Assembly: GCA_012861695.1 (NCBI GenBank)
Contig: JAAOOA010000272.1
Location: forward strand, 345,501 to 409,500
Length of the DNA: 64,000 bases
Source: Trematomus loennbergii
Lineage: Eukaryota > Chordata > Actinopteri > Perciformes > Nototheniidae
Direction: 5' to 3'
Part shown: piece by piece, positions 1 through 10,545 of the stretch
How the letters are laid out: the number at the start of each line of letters is the position of its first letter
Position numbering within the stretch: the stretch's first letter is position 1
The notes under the pieces: generated by a model
What the model was told of the DNA's origin: nothing
Database searches by the model: none
The model's input: the letters and a program-made list of their open reading frames with translations, nothing else
Made by a program: the position numbers and the translations under genes

Positions 1-1882
1 CATCGGGTTTTTGATTCTGAGACCCGGGACGAAAAGAGAGGGTGAAATTGAACCTACTAAAGAATAGTGTCCACCTGGCCTGACGGGAGTTGAGACGCTT
101 AGCCTTTCTTATATATTCCAGATTCTTGTGATCTGTCCAGACTAAAAACGGCTGCTCTGCACCCTCTAACCAGTGTCTCCATTCCTCGAGGGCAGCTTTT
201 ACAGCTAACAGTTCCTTGTTCCCCACGTCGTAATTCCGCTCTGCCGTTGTCAGTTTCCGCGACAGGTAAGCACATGGATGCATCTTGTTGTCTTCTGCAG
301 AACGTTGAGACAGTACTCCTCCAATTCCCTCATTGGAAGCATCAACCTCGACCATAAACTGGCGCTGGGGATCTGGAATGGTGAGTATGGGGGCTGATGT
401 GAATCTCTCTCTGAGACGTTGGAAAGCGAAGTCCGCCTGGGGAGTCCACTTGAAAGGAACCTTAGGAGAAGTCAGAACATGTAGAGGGGCAGCAACAGAA
501 CTGAAATTCCTAATAAACTTCCTATAGAAGTTAGCAAACCCTAGAAACTGTTGGACCTTCTTCCTGGAGTCTGGTGTAGGCCACTGGGATACTGCACTGA
601 TTTTAGCAGGATCCATTTGCATATGATTAGGTGAGATTATGTATCCTAAGAAGGATACCTCTTTTGTGTGGAACTCACACTTCTCTGCCTTGACATATAA
701 CTGATTCTCTAGCAGTTTCTGCAAAACCTGACGGACATGGTTAACATGAGACTTAGTGTCTGGGGAGAAAATCAGAATATCATCCAGATACACAAACACT
801 GAAATATTCAAAAATTCCCGTAAAACCTCATTCACAAGAGCTTGAAACACAGCCGGTGCATTGCATAGTCCAAAAGGCATTACTAGATACTCATAGTGAC
901 CACTCTGAGTGTTGAATCCTGTCTTCCACTCATCCCCTTTTCTTATTCTAACCAAGTGATATGCATTTCTTAAATCTAACTTGGTGAATATTTTGGCAGT
1001 TTGAAGTAGTTCAAAGGCAGATGTCATGAGTGGCAGAGGATAGCGGTTCTTCACCGTAATGTCATTTAGTGGACTGTAGTCTATGCAAGGTCTCAGAGAC
1101 CCGTCTTTCTTTCCCACAAAGAAAAATCCCGCTCCGGCTGGAGAAGATGAAGGACGGATAATTCCTGATTTGAGTGAAGAGGAAATGTATTCGTCCATTG
1201 CTGCTCTCTCAGGTCTCGAAATCGAATAAAGTTTCCCCTTGGGAATGGGGGCTCCCGGTAAGAGATCAATGGGACAGTCAAAATCTCGGTGAGGAGGTAG
1301 CGACATGGCTTTGGATTTGTTAAAGGCTTCCTTTAAATCATGGTAACAGGAAGGTACCTTCTGTAGATCAGGATAGTCGGGGTGATCTATAATGATTTTA
1401 CGAGAGTCTGTTGGTGCATTAACAGGTTGTGAAAGTTTACACCTGCCCATACAATCCTCTCCCCATTCTTTAATTTTCCCTGAACGCCAGTCAATGTGAG
1501 GATTGTGGATCTTTAGCCATGGAAACCCCAATATAATCGGGTGCTGAGCCGACTCAAAAATATGGAATTGCATGCTCTCGGTATGGTCCTTATTCACAGT
1601 AATCTGAATGGGCTCAGTGCAATGGGTAACTGTGAACAACAAGCGGCCGTCTAAGGCACTGGCATTAATAGGATGAGATAGCGGAACAGTCTTTATTTCT
1701 AGCTGATTTACTACGCCCCAGTCCATAAGACTTTCGTCAGCCCCTGAGTCTATTAACACACCCTGGTCAATGGTTTGATTGTTAATACAAATGTTTACCT
1801 GCGTAACAGGTCGAGGAGGAAAGTCTGCGGGAAACTTGCTCACCAGCGCCCTCCTTTTGACTGGTGAGCACGATCTTTTCCC
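1..1882 (-). CDS. Gypsy pol polyprotein (protease-RT-RNase H), partial at left edge
   Basis: The frame is open from the gag overlap (about 1882) to the window edge, roughly 625 codons, with no stop found. In order it shows an aspartic protease with LIDSGA near 1745, the reverse transcriptase with LDLRNAYH near 985 and the catalytic YLDD box near 790 followed by DILIFS, the [10 protein letters not shown] connection region near 535, and an RNase H region with [11 protein letters not shown] near 345 and WTDHKNLEY near 140. It lies in the -1 frame relative to gag and has no start of its own, so expression by frameshifting is expected. RNase H probably ends near the edge; integrase is outside the window. 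Confidence 0.9.
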
Positions 1883-2919
1883 GGGCATGAAGCGAGTTGA
1901 TGATCCGACTGGCCGCAGTAGAAACAACAACCCTCCCGTAGACGGCGCTGCCTCTCCTCCAGAGAAAGCCTGGTTCTTCCCAGCTGCATGGGTTCCCCGG
2001 AGCCATTCGGAAGTGTAATCCTCTGACGGTGTGGTAACATGGGCTGGACATCCTCGGCTGGCGGCGCGACCCACCAAGATGCATTCTGGGAGCTGGGAAT
2101 AACGTCTCGGTTGCGTCGACGCTCCCTCTCTCTTTCCCGAAGACGGTTATCGATCCGGATGGCCACGGCGATGAGAGATTCCAGATCCCGGGGTGTCTCC
2201 AGTGGAGCCAGCTGGTCTTTTATCGGTTCCGAAAGTCCCGTCATGAAGGCGTCACGAAGAGCCGGAACATTCCATCCGCTGTCCGCTGCTGCTGTGCGAA
2301 ACTCGATGGCGTAATCAACCACCTGGCGGTTGAGCTGGCGTATATGAAAAAGTTTTCTGCTGGCCTCTGTAGCAGGCGATGAGTGGTCAAAAATACGACT
2401 CATAGTCTCTATGAAATCGGTCAATGAGTAACATAGTTCAGTTTCTCTTGACCATTCTGCAGTAGCCCAGGCTGCAGCTCTTCCCGTTAAATGAGACACA
2501 ATAAACGCCACTTTACCATGGTCCGATGAAAAGGCTCCTGGGTTGTGTTGAAAATGCAGATCGCACTGTACCAAAAAGGCTCTGCAATTAGAAGAATCTC
2601 CGGAAAATCTCTCCGGAAGAGCCAGCCGTAAAGGGGAAGAAACAGCCTGACTTGGGAAATCAGCTGGAGCATTGACAGGCAACCTCTCAGTTGTGGATGA
2701 CGTCACCGGAGGAGCAGTCTGTTGGTGAGTGAAAAAATGATTCATTTGGACAGCCAGTTGTTGCATCTGTGTGGATAATGCTTCCTGAATCCCGGCCTGG
2801 CGTCCTCTTAGTTCTTGCATTTCCTGGTTGACTAGGCCCAGCTGTTCCTCGTGATGAAAGATCTTCACGCCCTGTGCTGACAGCGCTGCGTGAAGCGTTC
2901 TTGGGTCGGCTGGGTCCAT
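1840..2919 (-). CDS. gag: Gypsy gag, 359 aa, with CCHC zinc knuckle
   Basis: Starts at the ATG at 2919, 17 bases inside the inner LTR border. The N-terminal ~60 residues are rich in Gln and Leu and look like a coiled coil. A central capsid-like region follows (residues ~95-260, with [10 protein letters not shown] near residue 97), then an Arg/Glu-rich stretch and one C-X2-C-X4-H-X4-C zinc knuckle ([14 protein letters not shown]) near residue 335. This is the standard gag layout of vertebrate gypsy elements, also kept in domesticated relatives such as RTL/PEG10-type genes. The frame ends 34-40 bases past a candidate slippery heptamer that would shift ribosomes into pol. Confidence 0.9.
   Translation of the reverse strand: MDPADPRTLHAALSAQGVKIFHHEEQLGLVNQEMQELRGRQAGIQEALSTQMQQLAVQMNHFFTHQQTAPPVTSSTTERLPVNAPADFPSQAVSSPLRLALPERFSGDSSNCRAFLVQCDLHFQHNPGAFSSDHGKVAFIVSHLTGRAAAWATAEWSRETELCYSLTDFIETMSRIFDHSSPATEASRKLFHIRQLNRQVVDYAIEFRTAAADSGWNVPALRDAFMTGLSEPIKDQLAPLETPRDLESLIAVAIRIDNRLRERERERRRNRDVIPSSQNASWWVAPPAEDVQPMLPHRQRITLPNGSGEPMQLGRTRLSLEERQRRLREGCCFYCGQSDHQLASCPGKDRAHQSKGGRW
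1876..1882 (-). promoter_or_regulatory. Candidate -1 ribosomal frameshift slippery heptamer (G GGA AAA)
   Basis: On the minus strand the bases at 1882-1876 read GGGAAAA and lie in the X XXY YYZ register of the gag frame (codons CCG GGA AAA). Pol is in the -1 frame and is open across this point, so a -1 slip here would join the zinc knuckle region to the protease. A downstream stimulatory structure was not folded. Confidence 0.55.
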
Positions 2920-2935
2920 AATGGTCAGTTCGTTC

Positions 2936-3368
2936 TGTTACGAACTCAGACACTTAGGATGTAGGACCCAATTGCACGACCCGGGAGACAGAGGTAAAGT
3001 ACTTGTAAGATACTTTATTTTCCAAATACAGCAATGAACAACAAAAAAGGTAACTATCAAATCTCTAACCGAGATGACAAAAATAGAGGAACAAAATGAA
3101 AGCGCTCACGTAGTGAGGAATCAAACTTTACAAGAGCACAAAGAGCATAGACCTGACCATAGCAAGAGACAATACGAACTGACAAAGAACACTTGGGAGA
3201 CAGGGGAATATAAGCACAGGGTAACTAGACACAGGTGGGACCAATCAGGGGCGGGGCTGACATTGATGAGCACAGGAGACACAGGTGAAAATAATCAGGA
3301 AGCCTGGAATGAGAGAAAGCAAACGTAAATAACATGCATCTCTCTAGCATTTCTGTCGGTGCACAACA
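2936..3368 (-). repeat. Gypsy long terminal repeat (5' LTR), 433 bp
   Basis: Bounded by TGTTGTGCAC on the outer side (minus-strand sense) and TTCGTAACA on the inner side, giving the usual TG...CA ends with a short TGTT/AACA inverted repeat. In the element's sense it holds an AATAAA signal in an AT-rich tract near 3010-3025, in line with an R/U5 region. The second LTR is outside the window, so identity between LTRs cannot be used to date it. Confidence 0.75.
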
Positions 3369-5341
3369 GATATTATGCTACAGACTTAAACTGGCGACCC
3401 CAGCCTCCTATATAAAAATGTGAATTTGCTTAGTAAGTTCACACTCAAATCTGAAGATTCTCATTGATTTAAGTATTGAACAAATTATTATTAGAATAGT
3501 TTTTTAGGTTATCAAAATTGATAAAAAGAGAGGAAATGTTGGGGAATAATTTGCTTAGGTATTCAACCTTTGACACAGTTCATAATTTTCCTCTTTTCAC
3601 TGTCTCCTTTCCCATGGCATAGGTCTACGGCCTTTGGTATTGCTGCTATCTCTCTTAAGGAGGGGCAGCTTGGGCGCATTGTTGTTGCCAGCTTATGACC
3701 GAGCACAAGCTGACATGAGATAGTTGATTGTTCAAGGACATCTAGAAGCCCTTCTTTTTAGGAACGTAGGTTTCCTGGCGCACATTATTTTCTATGGACG
3801 ACAGCTCTAGTTAGATTCAGGGTCCATATTTGTTTAGTCTCGCTGATAAAGAATGTTGATTATTACACTCCGAACTAGTTAAAACCTCGAACTACAGAAG
3901 AGTTCTTCAGAATTGATTGTGGCATCTCAACCGTGTGGTCAACTCGTGGCCCTTTGACATGTCTTGTGAATTCTCCGGCCAAAGCTCCAAATAAACCGTC
4001 AGTGTTTGCCATCAAAGCTCCAGCTCTCCTCGTGTCTCTCTGAGTCCTGACTCCTATTGCTTCAGAAGTTTCCCCCACACTAACAAAAAAAAAATCAACC
4101 GTCAACATCTGCTCTCAGAGATTAAAAGTGTAAAAGATTTACACCAGTGGCAATGGGTTCAAAATATTTGCTTTTACAAAGAGACTTAAAACTAGTTACA
4201 GTAATAGCAGCTGAGACATTTTGCTAGCAACAAGCCAGGAGCAAAAATATGTAGACAGAGCAGGACTCTAATACACTCCATAACAAATTAGAAAAGATGC
4301 CATAAAAAAATAGTTTAATGCCTTTTTGGTTTTTCATCTGTAGCAAAATGTGACTATAAGTGCATTATGTTGCACAGCCGTGTTGTGCAATGATCCTCGT
4401 ATGACTAATGATATCACTGATGTGTGAAAAACCTGGCATATTGGCAGTTTAAAAAAAAAAGTCTGCTGTTGTGTTCACTTGGAAACTCCATTAATACAGA
4501 ATAGATACCAGAGTGTGGTATTTGACACACAGTACATGTTTACTTTACAGGCAGATCAGGGGTGTCCATCTATGATGTCCTATCTACTAACTTTTCTCTC
4601 TATCTTACAGTCCCCTCGATTAGATTTTGAGCTGCCAGCTAATTCACATGGTGGGCTGGAAAAAAACACATTTGTTTTTTAGGGCAATAGCTCCCCTGGT
4701 TGCCACAAATAACAAAATGTCCGACATAGTTTAACAAAATAACCCAGATGTTGGCCTCCGGTTTTAATACAACATAAACCTGACGTATGTTCAGAGAAAA
4801 CAATCAATAATGCTAACGCTGATGTCTGATACAGAATTATTATGAATTTGACGACAGTCTGATAAGAGTGGAGAAGTAACAGATGCAGGACAGTGGTGTT
4901 GTTTTTTGTACAAGTTTATATGGCTTAGGAGGTGTAATTACTGCATCAATGTAAACTAGAAATCCAAATCAGGTTACTTATGGTATTTGTTCAGTGGCTC
5001 TTTGCTGATGTATAAGGGAGAAAAAAAGGGCTGAAACTAAAGATTATATTCATTGATGAATCATTTGTAATGTAGTCCCAGTATTCTTTCCCTTCTTGTC
5101 CATCTGTCCTTCTATCTAATTAAAGCAACAATGTCAAAAAAATATCTTCCGTCCGAAAATGGTGGGGAAAAGAATGGTGGTCGTTCAGTGTTTCCCAGCC
5201 CAAGATAATGTGTTTACAGGTCTTGTTTCATCCACAACTCTGTCTTTCCAGGTGAAGATGAATGTAATCCTGACCTCACCTAGCATGTTTGAGCTTAAGT
5301 CATTGTTTCTCGGCATGTCTGCAGACGCAGTGTGTCTGTGG
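3369..5341. other. Intergenic DNA, possible old LTR/retroviral relic near 3390-3870
   Basis: No gene recognised. At 3391 the plus strand has TGGCGACCCCAG, similar in style to a retroviral primer binding site. At about 3523-3536 a purine run (AAAAAGAGAGGAAA) precedes TGTTGGGGAA, and a TTATTACA with a nearby AATAAA-like motif occurs near 3850-3866. This could be a degraded LTR of about 330 bp, but no pol or env coding was found. A 77-codon minus-strand frame at 3875-4108 is unrecognised. The remainder is AT-rich and featureless. Confidence 0.3.
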
Positions 5342-5735
5342 TCACCGAGGTGGTTTCAGGAGCTCCTGCAGGTCTCCCTGGGGTGCCAGCTGGAAGGGAA
5401 GCAGCAGCCTGTTGTTCGCCTGGCTGCAGAGCGCTGCACAGCTCTCCATCAGCAGCAGACACACCTCTTCATGACTTCGTTCTGCAGCCTGCTCAAGCAT
5501 TAACAAATACAGGCATGTGGTTGGGGTCAGAGACAATGTTGTTGGAAAGCCTCAATATGTTACTATGGTAGATTGAGTCATGGAGTTTTTTAAAGGGTTG
5601 ACATACAATCTTTGAGCAGATGTTTATTTGGTGGTGCAGTTTATTTTATACTGGTACTTCTGTACCTTATGTAGAGGAGTAGAACCGTCGTCATCGCAGA
5701 GCATTGGGTCTGCTCGGTGCTGAAGCAGGAGTCTG
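5342..5735 (-). pseudogene. ankrd39: ANKRD39 3' portion: truncated exon plus terminal exon, inverted
   Basis: The minus strand encodes the C-terminal ankyrin repeats of ANKRD39. An exon piece (5735-5666) gives [17 protein letters not shown] then STPLHK and ends at a GT donor. After a short intron the terminal exon (5488-5342) starts AAERSHEEVCLLL, runs through the end of the last ankyrin repeat and stops after LLKPPR. The spliced join HK-AAER matches the LHKAAER repeat start known in ANKRD39. Upstream (rightward) identity stops abruptly at 5735, in mid exon. The missing 5' exons lie just to the right on the opposite strand, so the gene is split by a rearrangement and cannot make one mRNA in this order. 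Confidence 0.8.
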
Positions 5736-5767
5736 GATACGTGCATGTAACTATTTTGTTATGCACA

Positions 5768-6357
5768 ATGGCGACTGACAGACCACAATGTTCGTGTTGC
5801 ACTAATCCAGTCTCCTCTCCCAGTGTTTACCAGACGCTGAGTGAAATTGATTTGAGCGAGGTTTGCATTCACCTGTCATAAACCATAGTCTAATAGAGTT
5901 CTGAAAATACATAACATGTATTAAATGATTTTTTTTTCACCTTGGCAATAGTTTTCTGGAAGTACAGTGCTGTGTGTCATTCTTCTATGCAGGTATCTGG
6001 TCTGCTGCTATGGATGGGGACTTGGAGAGTGTCAAGTCTTTGACCCAGAAGACTCTACTGGTTACACAGCTCTGGTGAGTTCTCTGGGAATATGTTGTGT
6101 GCAGCATCAAGTGCTTTAATCCATCTAAAATTATTGTATCATTTGTTGTGTGTTTTTCTCAGCACTATGCAAGTCGCAGTGGTCATCACGCTGTCTGCAA
6201 GTTTCTTCTTGAGAGTGGTGCTTGTGCATCTCCCCAGACACCAGGCGGTGCCACGCCACTCCATCGATCAGCTTACTGCGGTCATCTGGATGTGGTCAGA
6301 CTCCTGCTTCAGCACCGAGCAGACCCAATGCTCTGCGATGACGACGGTTCTTCTCCT
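5768..6357 (+). pseudogene. ankrd39: ANKRD39 5' portion: exons 1-3, truncated in exon 3
   Basis: Exon 1 (5768-5860) begins MATDRPQCSCC and matches the Cys-rich N terminus of ANKRD39. Exon 2 (5993-6074) encodes IWSAAMDGDLESVKSL, then DSTGYTAL in another frame, which implies a deletion of roughly 20 nt that is not a multiple of three. Exon 3 (6163-about 6357) encodes [20 protein letters not shown] and the next repeat ([18 protein letters not shown]), then [17 protein letters not shown]. It breaks at about 6357 into DNA that elsewhere lies beside the cystatin genes. The exon 1-2 splice phase is also off by one. Frame breaks plus truncation make this copy non-functional as assembled. An intact copy may exist elsewhere. 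Confidence 0.8.
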
Positions 6358-7129
6358 CCACACCTGGATACTCCCTCATGCTGGGTGGAGCTGCAGGTGT
6401 ATCCACAACCCTCACATGATCCTGCTGAGTTCTGTTAATTTATGATTAGATTATCTAGATTCTTGTGAAGGCTTTGATAAAACATTTATGATATGCACTT
6501 CCTTCTCCAGGGTGCAAAGTCTTTACTTATGCAGTTTCTATAGTTTTATATTTATTCAAAATAATCAATAATAAATCACTGTTTTTTTATATTATTATTA
6601 TGATAATCAGTATCAACAACTCCACAAGTATGGAGATTTATGTTGCTTTACTTCAAATATGTGTTATCCAAATAAAACACTTAACTTCCTCTCTGAGCAT
6701 CCTCACATCAAATACATTTCCTTCTCCAGGGAAGTGATAAGGAATACAAATGCTCAGCTGAGGTTTCTGGAGATCCGTGTTCCACAGGCCGCGAGCAGTT
6801 TCCCCTCCAAGCAGTTAACTGTCTAACACTTCCTTCCAGAGCCACGGAAACTGGCAAAAACACATTTCATATACTTATTACAGAATAAAGGTGTCATATT
6901 ATGATTGGATATGTGTATTTCTGAGTGAGGTGCTGTTGATTGGAGTACAGGCGAGCCACGTCTCTTGGTTTCGCCCAGGTCCAGTGTTCTTCCCAAGGTC
7001 ATCCAGGCCCTACACTACACTGACTGTCTGTTTTCTCCTGTCACGTGCTAAGCTCTGAACTGCTCGTGCCTGGCACAGTGCCCTCTCCTAAAAGTAGCAT
7101 AATGCAGTTCCCTTCCGTGCGTGCGTGCA
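6358..7129. repeat. Cystatin-promoter-side fragment fused to broken ANKRD39
   Basis: From about 6358 the sequence (CACCTGGATACTCC, then GGTGGAGCTGCAGGTG) repeats DNA found at 9485-9830 just upstream of cystatin copy 1 and at 25690-25980 upstream of copy 2, all in the same orientation. It marks the left edge of the tandemly duplicated cystatin block. No coding sequence was seen. Confidence 0.6.
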
Positions 7130-8654
7130 TGTGTTTCTGTATGTCTAAGGACAGATATTGTCACTGTGACACCCTTGCAATATTCAGACACAAACCTAAA
7201 CAGATGTATTAAATCAGCATGAAGGCTCTAACAGGGCTGAAATAGAGGGATATCTGAGAAACTCTGGAGAAAAAAGATTTTACAGATTACATTTTACATA
7301 AACTTTTAGACAGATTTTAATATGAGAATGCAGCCATTAAGTATTGCACTTTTCAAACAGGTATCAGGTACAAATAATGTGATTTTACTCCACAACATTT
7401 ATTTAACAGCTTTAGCTACAAAATGCATCTCTACAAATCTAACTAGTAGACTAACTCTTTGACTCACAAAAGATTATAATGATATACACATAAAGGACAT
7501 TTTTCTGCACAATGATTACTTTGACCTTTTATACTTTAAATACATTTGGCTGATAACCCTTCTTATTTTTATCAAAGTAACATTTGAATGCAGGACTTTC
7601 TACTTGAGATGAAGTATTTTGACAATAATGTTTGGTGCTCAAGTAAAGCCTCTGGAGCTGCAGGTGAATCCAAAACCCTCTCATGATCCAGGTGAGTTTG
7701 GTTCATTTCTGAATAAATCATTTCCAAATTGTTGTTCAGGCAAAAATACAAATAAATGTATAAAATGCACTTCTTTCTCCAGTGTAAAAGTATTTTCTTA
7801 TACATAGTTTTATATTAAATTAAAATAATCAATAACAAATAACAGTTTGTTCTTTTATTATTATTATTTGTATTTATTTGTTCTTTCTCTCTATTGTAGT
7901 AGTGTGGTAACAGAATATGATACATCTTCACAGCCAGGTGATATCTTTGTGTGTGGAGTGGAGTTATACAAGCTGTTTTTTAGGCAACAGTAAATGTAAT
8001 ATATTCCATACTTAAATAACTAGTCAGTCATCAACATTTGATCTATTTGTCCTTCCTTGTCTCCAGGTAAAGTGTGTGCAATCAGAGCTGAACGTGGACG
8101 ATGTTGTCAGTGACAGAAGTCTGAAGGTAAACACTATTTAATCAGTGATGTTATATGTTTACACCTCTGTCATTATCTTTGGCTTCACTCAGGAAAGTTG
8201 GCAGTCACTTTCTTATATCTGAACAATGTGTGAAACCTGTTTTCCTCCTTAGAGGCACATATCAAGTAACTGAGAGTGAAACATGTTTCCTGTTTTTGTA
8301 ATCAAAGCTCAACATGAGTATCTGCATCTGTTTTAAGATGCATAAAAACTAAAGGGTTACCTTTTATCATTTATAATGATTTATTCCAGCCAAGATTACA
8401 ACTATTTTAGAAATCAGACTCACTAAAGAAAATCAAACGCTACACACAAGAACCAGAGGACATATTTTGAGATTTGTAATGCTTTCTTTATTATTTATTT
8501 GAAAGGAATGCGTTGAACTTGCTGCTACCCAACACCAAATATCTGTATCTCTGTGTGACAGATTCAAAATCATTCTTTAATCATTTCAGGATAAAGAAGA
8601 AGCATTTAATATCAGACTGCTGCCTTTAAGTATTACACTGTGAAAAAGGTCATG

Positions 8655-9398
8655 TCAACGTTTAAAAGGGACGAGGGGGTCGTCTTTGGTTTTTCCCTCT
8701 TCAACGTTGAGCAGCTCAACATTTCCTCCATAACAAGGAAGTTGTTGGAAAACACTCAGATGAATGTAGTTCTCCCCTCCAACCAAGACCTGCAGGAAAG
8801 AAAGGGAAAATGTCACATCTGAAAATATAAATCTGATAAATGTGAAGCTTCTGTCAAACTGCAGTAAACTGTCCTGCGATGAATTGGACCTGGCATTAGA
8901 TTTAAAGAGCCTGTTCTGCTGTTTGGGTTTGTGTCTCTTTCCTGTGTGTTCTATAGGTTTTAGTGCATGTCGTCTGCAAAGGCTAAAATCCCTGTCTTCC
9001 CTCCAGAGGGAGTTTCTGTCCGTACGCTCCCCCCCCAAAATGTATTTGGTTAATTGATTATTCTTGTATATGATATAAAGACAAACACGCTATCTGAGGC
9101 TTTCATGCTTTTTTCTTCATAAACACAATATTCCTTACCTTTATGATGAAGTTTTGTCCTGCCACAAGTTGTGACCGGAATTTCACTGCTTTGTACACAG
9201 CATACTTTTGGTTGGTTCTTTGCTCCACTTGATCCTTCACCTGTGTAAAAATGTATCATTAGGCCAGACCAGAGGGTAGTCTGTGGAGCTTGTGAAGAAT
9301 GAACGTAGATTGAAACTCACCGCATCACAAATCTTCTGAGTTTCCTCAGTAGCGTCCTCTGTCCCGCTCCATCCTCCACAGATAACTATATTTGCCAT
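8655..9398 (-). CDS. cstb: Cystatin-B-like (stefin) protease inhibitor, copy 1, 104 aa
   Basis: Three phase-0 exons on the minus strand: 9398-9321, 9240-9139 and 8789-8655, all with GT-AG borders. Stefins are small cytosolic inhibitors of papain-like cysteine cathepsins. The product has an N-terminal CGGWSGTEDATEETQKICDA with the Gly-containing trunk, the QLVAG loop followed by QNFIIK (family QVVAG) in exon 2 and VGGENYIHLSVFQ in exon 3. There is no signal peptide and no disulphide-type cysteine pattern, as expected for type 1 cystatins. Length fits the family (about 98-104 aa). The usual second-loop region is altered near the C terminus. The frame is intact. Ortholog name is uncertain; fish carry several stefin paralogs. 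Confidence 0.85.
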
Positions 9399-10137
9399 TG
9401 TCACTAAGAGAGTTAGTCAACTGTCAAGGGTCTCAAGTGTTTTGACTTTGTATCAAATGCATGCTTGTATTTATACAGAGAGCCCACACCTGGATACTCT
9501 TCATGCGGGGTGGAGCTGCAGGTGTATCCACAACCCTCACATGATCCTGCTGAGTTCTGTCATCCAGATTCTTGTTGAGGCTTTGAAAAAACATTTATGA
9601 AATGCACTTCCTTCTCCAGGTTGGAAAGTCTTTACTTATGCAGGCTACATAGGTTTATATTTATTCAAAATAATCAATAATACATCACTGTTTTTTGATA
9701 TTATTATTATGATAATCAGTATCAACAACTCCACAAGTATGGAGTTTTATGTTGCTTACTTAAAATATGTGTTATCCAAATAAAACACTTAACTTCCTCT
9801 CTGAGCATCCTCACATCAACACACAACTGCACATCACTGAATTATAAATGAATGTAACACATAGTGTATAATCATTTTGAAATAAATAAGTAAAGCATTT
9901 TATATGAGACTGCAGAGAATTGTTCATGTCAGGACAGGAGCGATGCAGGTCTTCAGTCACTGTTGGTGTGTTTCCTCGTTCCATTTGACTCTGTATGATG
10001 GTATGGTATGATTGTTAGATAACTCCCACCATGATAACATCTGAGAAATGAATTTCCAGGGAAGTCAAAGTCAACTGACGACACTTCTTTAGAAAACATA
10101 AATTGTTCCGTTTGACTCACCCACCCATTTGATAACT

Positions 10138-10143
10138 CAGAAG
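10138..10143. repeat. 6-bp target site duplication, left (CAGAAG)
   Basis: CAGAAG immediately precedes the element's AGTAGTGTTACC terminus and is repeated at 23152-23157. The uninterrupted site, AACTCAGAAGAATTTATTC, is present at about 32290 in a sister copy of the host repeat. Confidence 0.9.
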
Positions 10144-10242
10144 AGTAGTGTTACCAATCCCGCTTCAATCTCATTAGTATGCATAAAAAAGTGACAGGTC
10201 ACACCTTCTAAGTCCCGCCCCCTAATTATGTTTATGACATCC

Positions 10243-10288
10243 TCCCTTTTGATATGCTAATGAGCCCCTTTGATCGAGGTGTTATCGC
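10243..10288 (-). promoter_or_regulatory. Conserved promoter-like block, outer copy (left arm)
   Basis: On the minus strand it reads GATAACACCTCGATCAAAGG followed by an ATTAGCATA core and CAAAGGG. The same block lies at 14091-14140 directly before the 131-codon ORF. ATTAGCAT resembles an octamer/POU site. A role in promoting transcription or as a terminal replication signal is inference from position only. Confidence 0.4.
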
Positions 10289-10309
10289 GTACAGGTGTGA
10301 CATCCTCAC

Positions 10310-10545
10310 CGGTAGCCCCCACCCCCCTCAGCCCACCCCCCTCCCCCTCACATACAGGTGCTACATCCTCTCAGGTAGCCCCCCCTTCTCAGCCCCCACC
10401 CCCTCAGCCCCCACCCTCTCAACCCACCCCTCCTCCCCCCTTACAGCAGGTTTCACATCCGCCCTCTCAGCCCCCACCTCTCTCAGCCCCCACCTACCGC
10501 AACCCACCCCCCTCCTCATCCCCCTCCTGTCCGGTCAGCAGGGCC
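10310..10545. repeat. C-rich/G-rich tandem repeat (left arm)
   Basis: Imperfect repeats of a CAGCCCCCACC-type unit, G-rich on the minus strand (GTGGGGGCTGAGAGG-like). A shorter related block is at 11258-11330. Both are followed by the same TCCGGTCAGC and TTACGGACAAAATTAGATATGA sequences, so they are two copies of one cassette end. Four or more G-runs per 40 bases could form quadruplexes. Confidence 0.7.

Larger units (their letters stand above)
1..3368 (-). mobile_element. Ty3/gypsy LTR retrotransposon, 5' half (LTR-gag-pol), cut by window edge
   Basis: Reading leftward on the minus strand there is an LTR (3368-2936), a gag ORF (2919-1840) and a pol frame that stays open to base 1. The domain order protease, reverse transcriptase, RNase H is the gag-pol order of Metaviridae; integrase and the 3' LTR would lie left of the window. 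Gag and pol are open over all the sequence I translated, which suggests a young copy. No clear TGG-type primer binding site follows the LTR. The plus-strand flank at 3369 onward is unrelated DNA. Confidence 0.9.
7130..10143. repeat. Cystatin-unit direct repeat, copy 1
   Basis: The segment from the GACAGATATTGTCACTGTG motif near 7150 through the cystatin gene and its upstream DNA to CAGAAG at 10143 recurs in direct orientation at about 23510-25980 plus 27121-27500. A shorter part recurs at 31970-32545. Single-base and small indel differences are spread throughout. The repeat supplies the empty-site comparison for the large insertion at 10144. Outside the cystatin exons I see no gene. Confidence 0.8.

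Noticed and set aside
3875..4108. 77-codon minus-strand ORF
   Set aside because: No recognisable domain and no splice or promoter context; left unassigned.
5159..5571. Overlapping plus-strand ORFs of 61-114 codons
   Set aside because: They are antisense to the terminal ANKRD39 exon.
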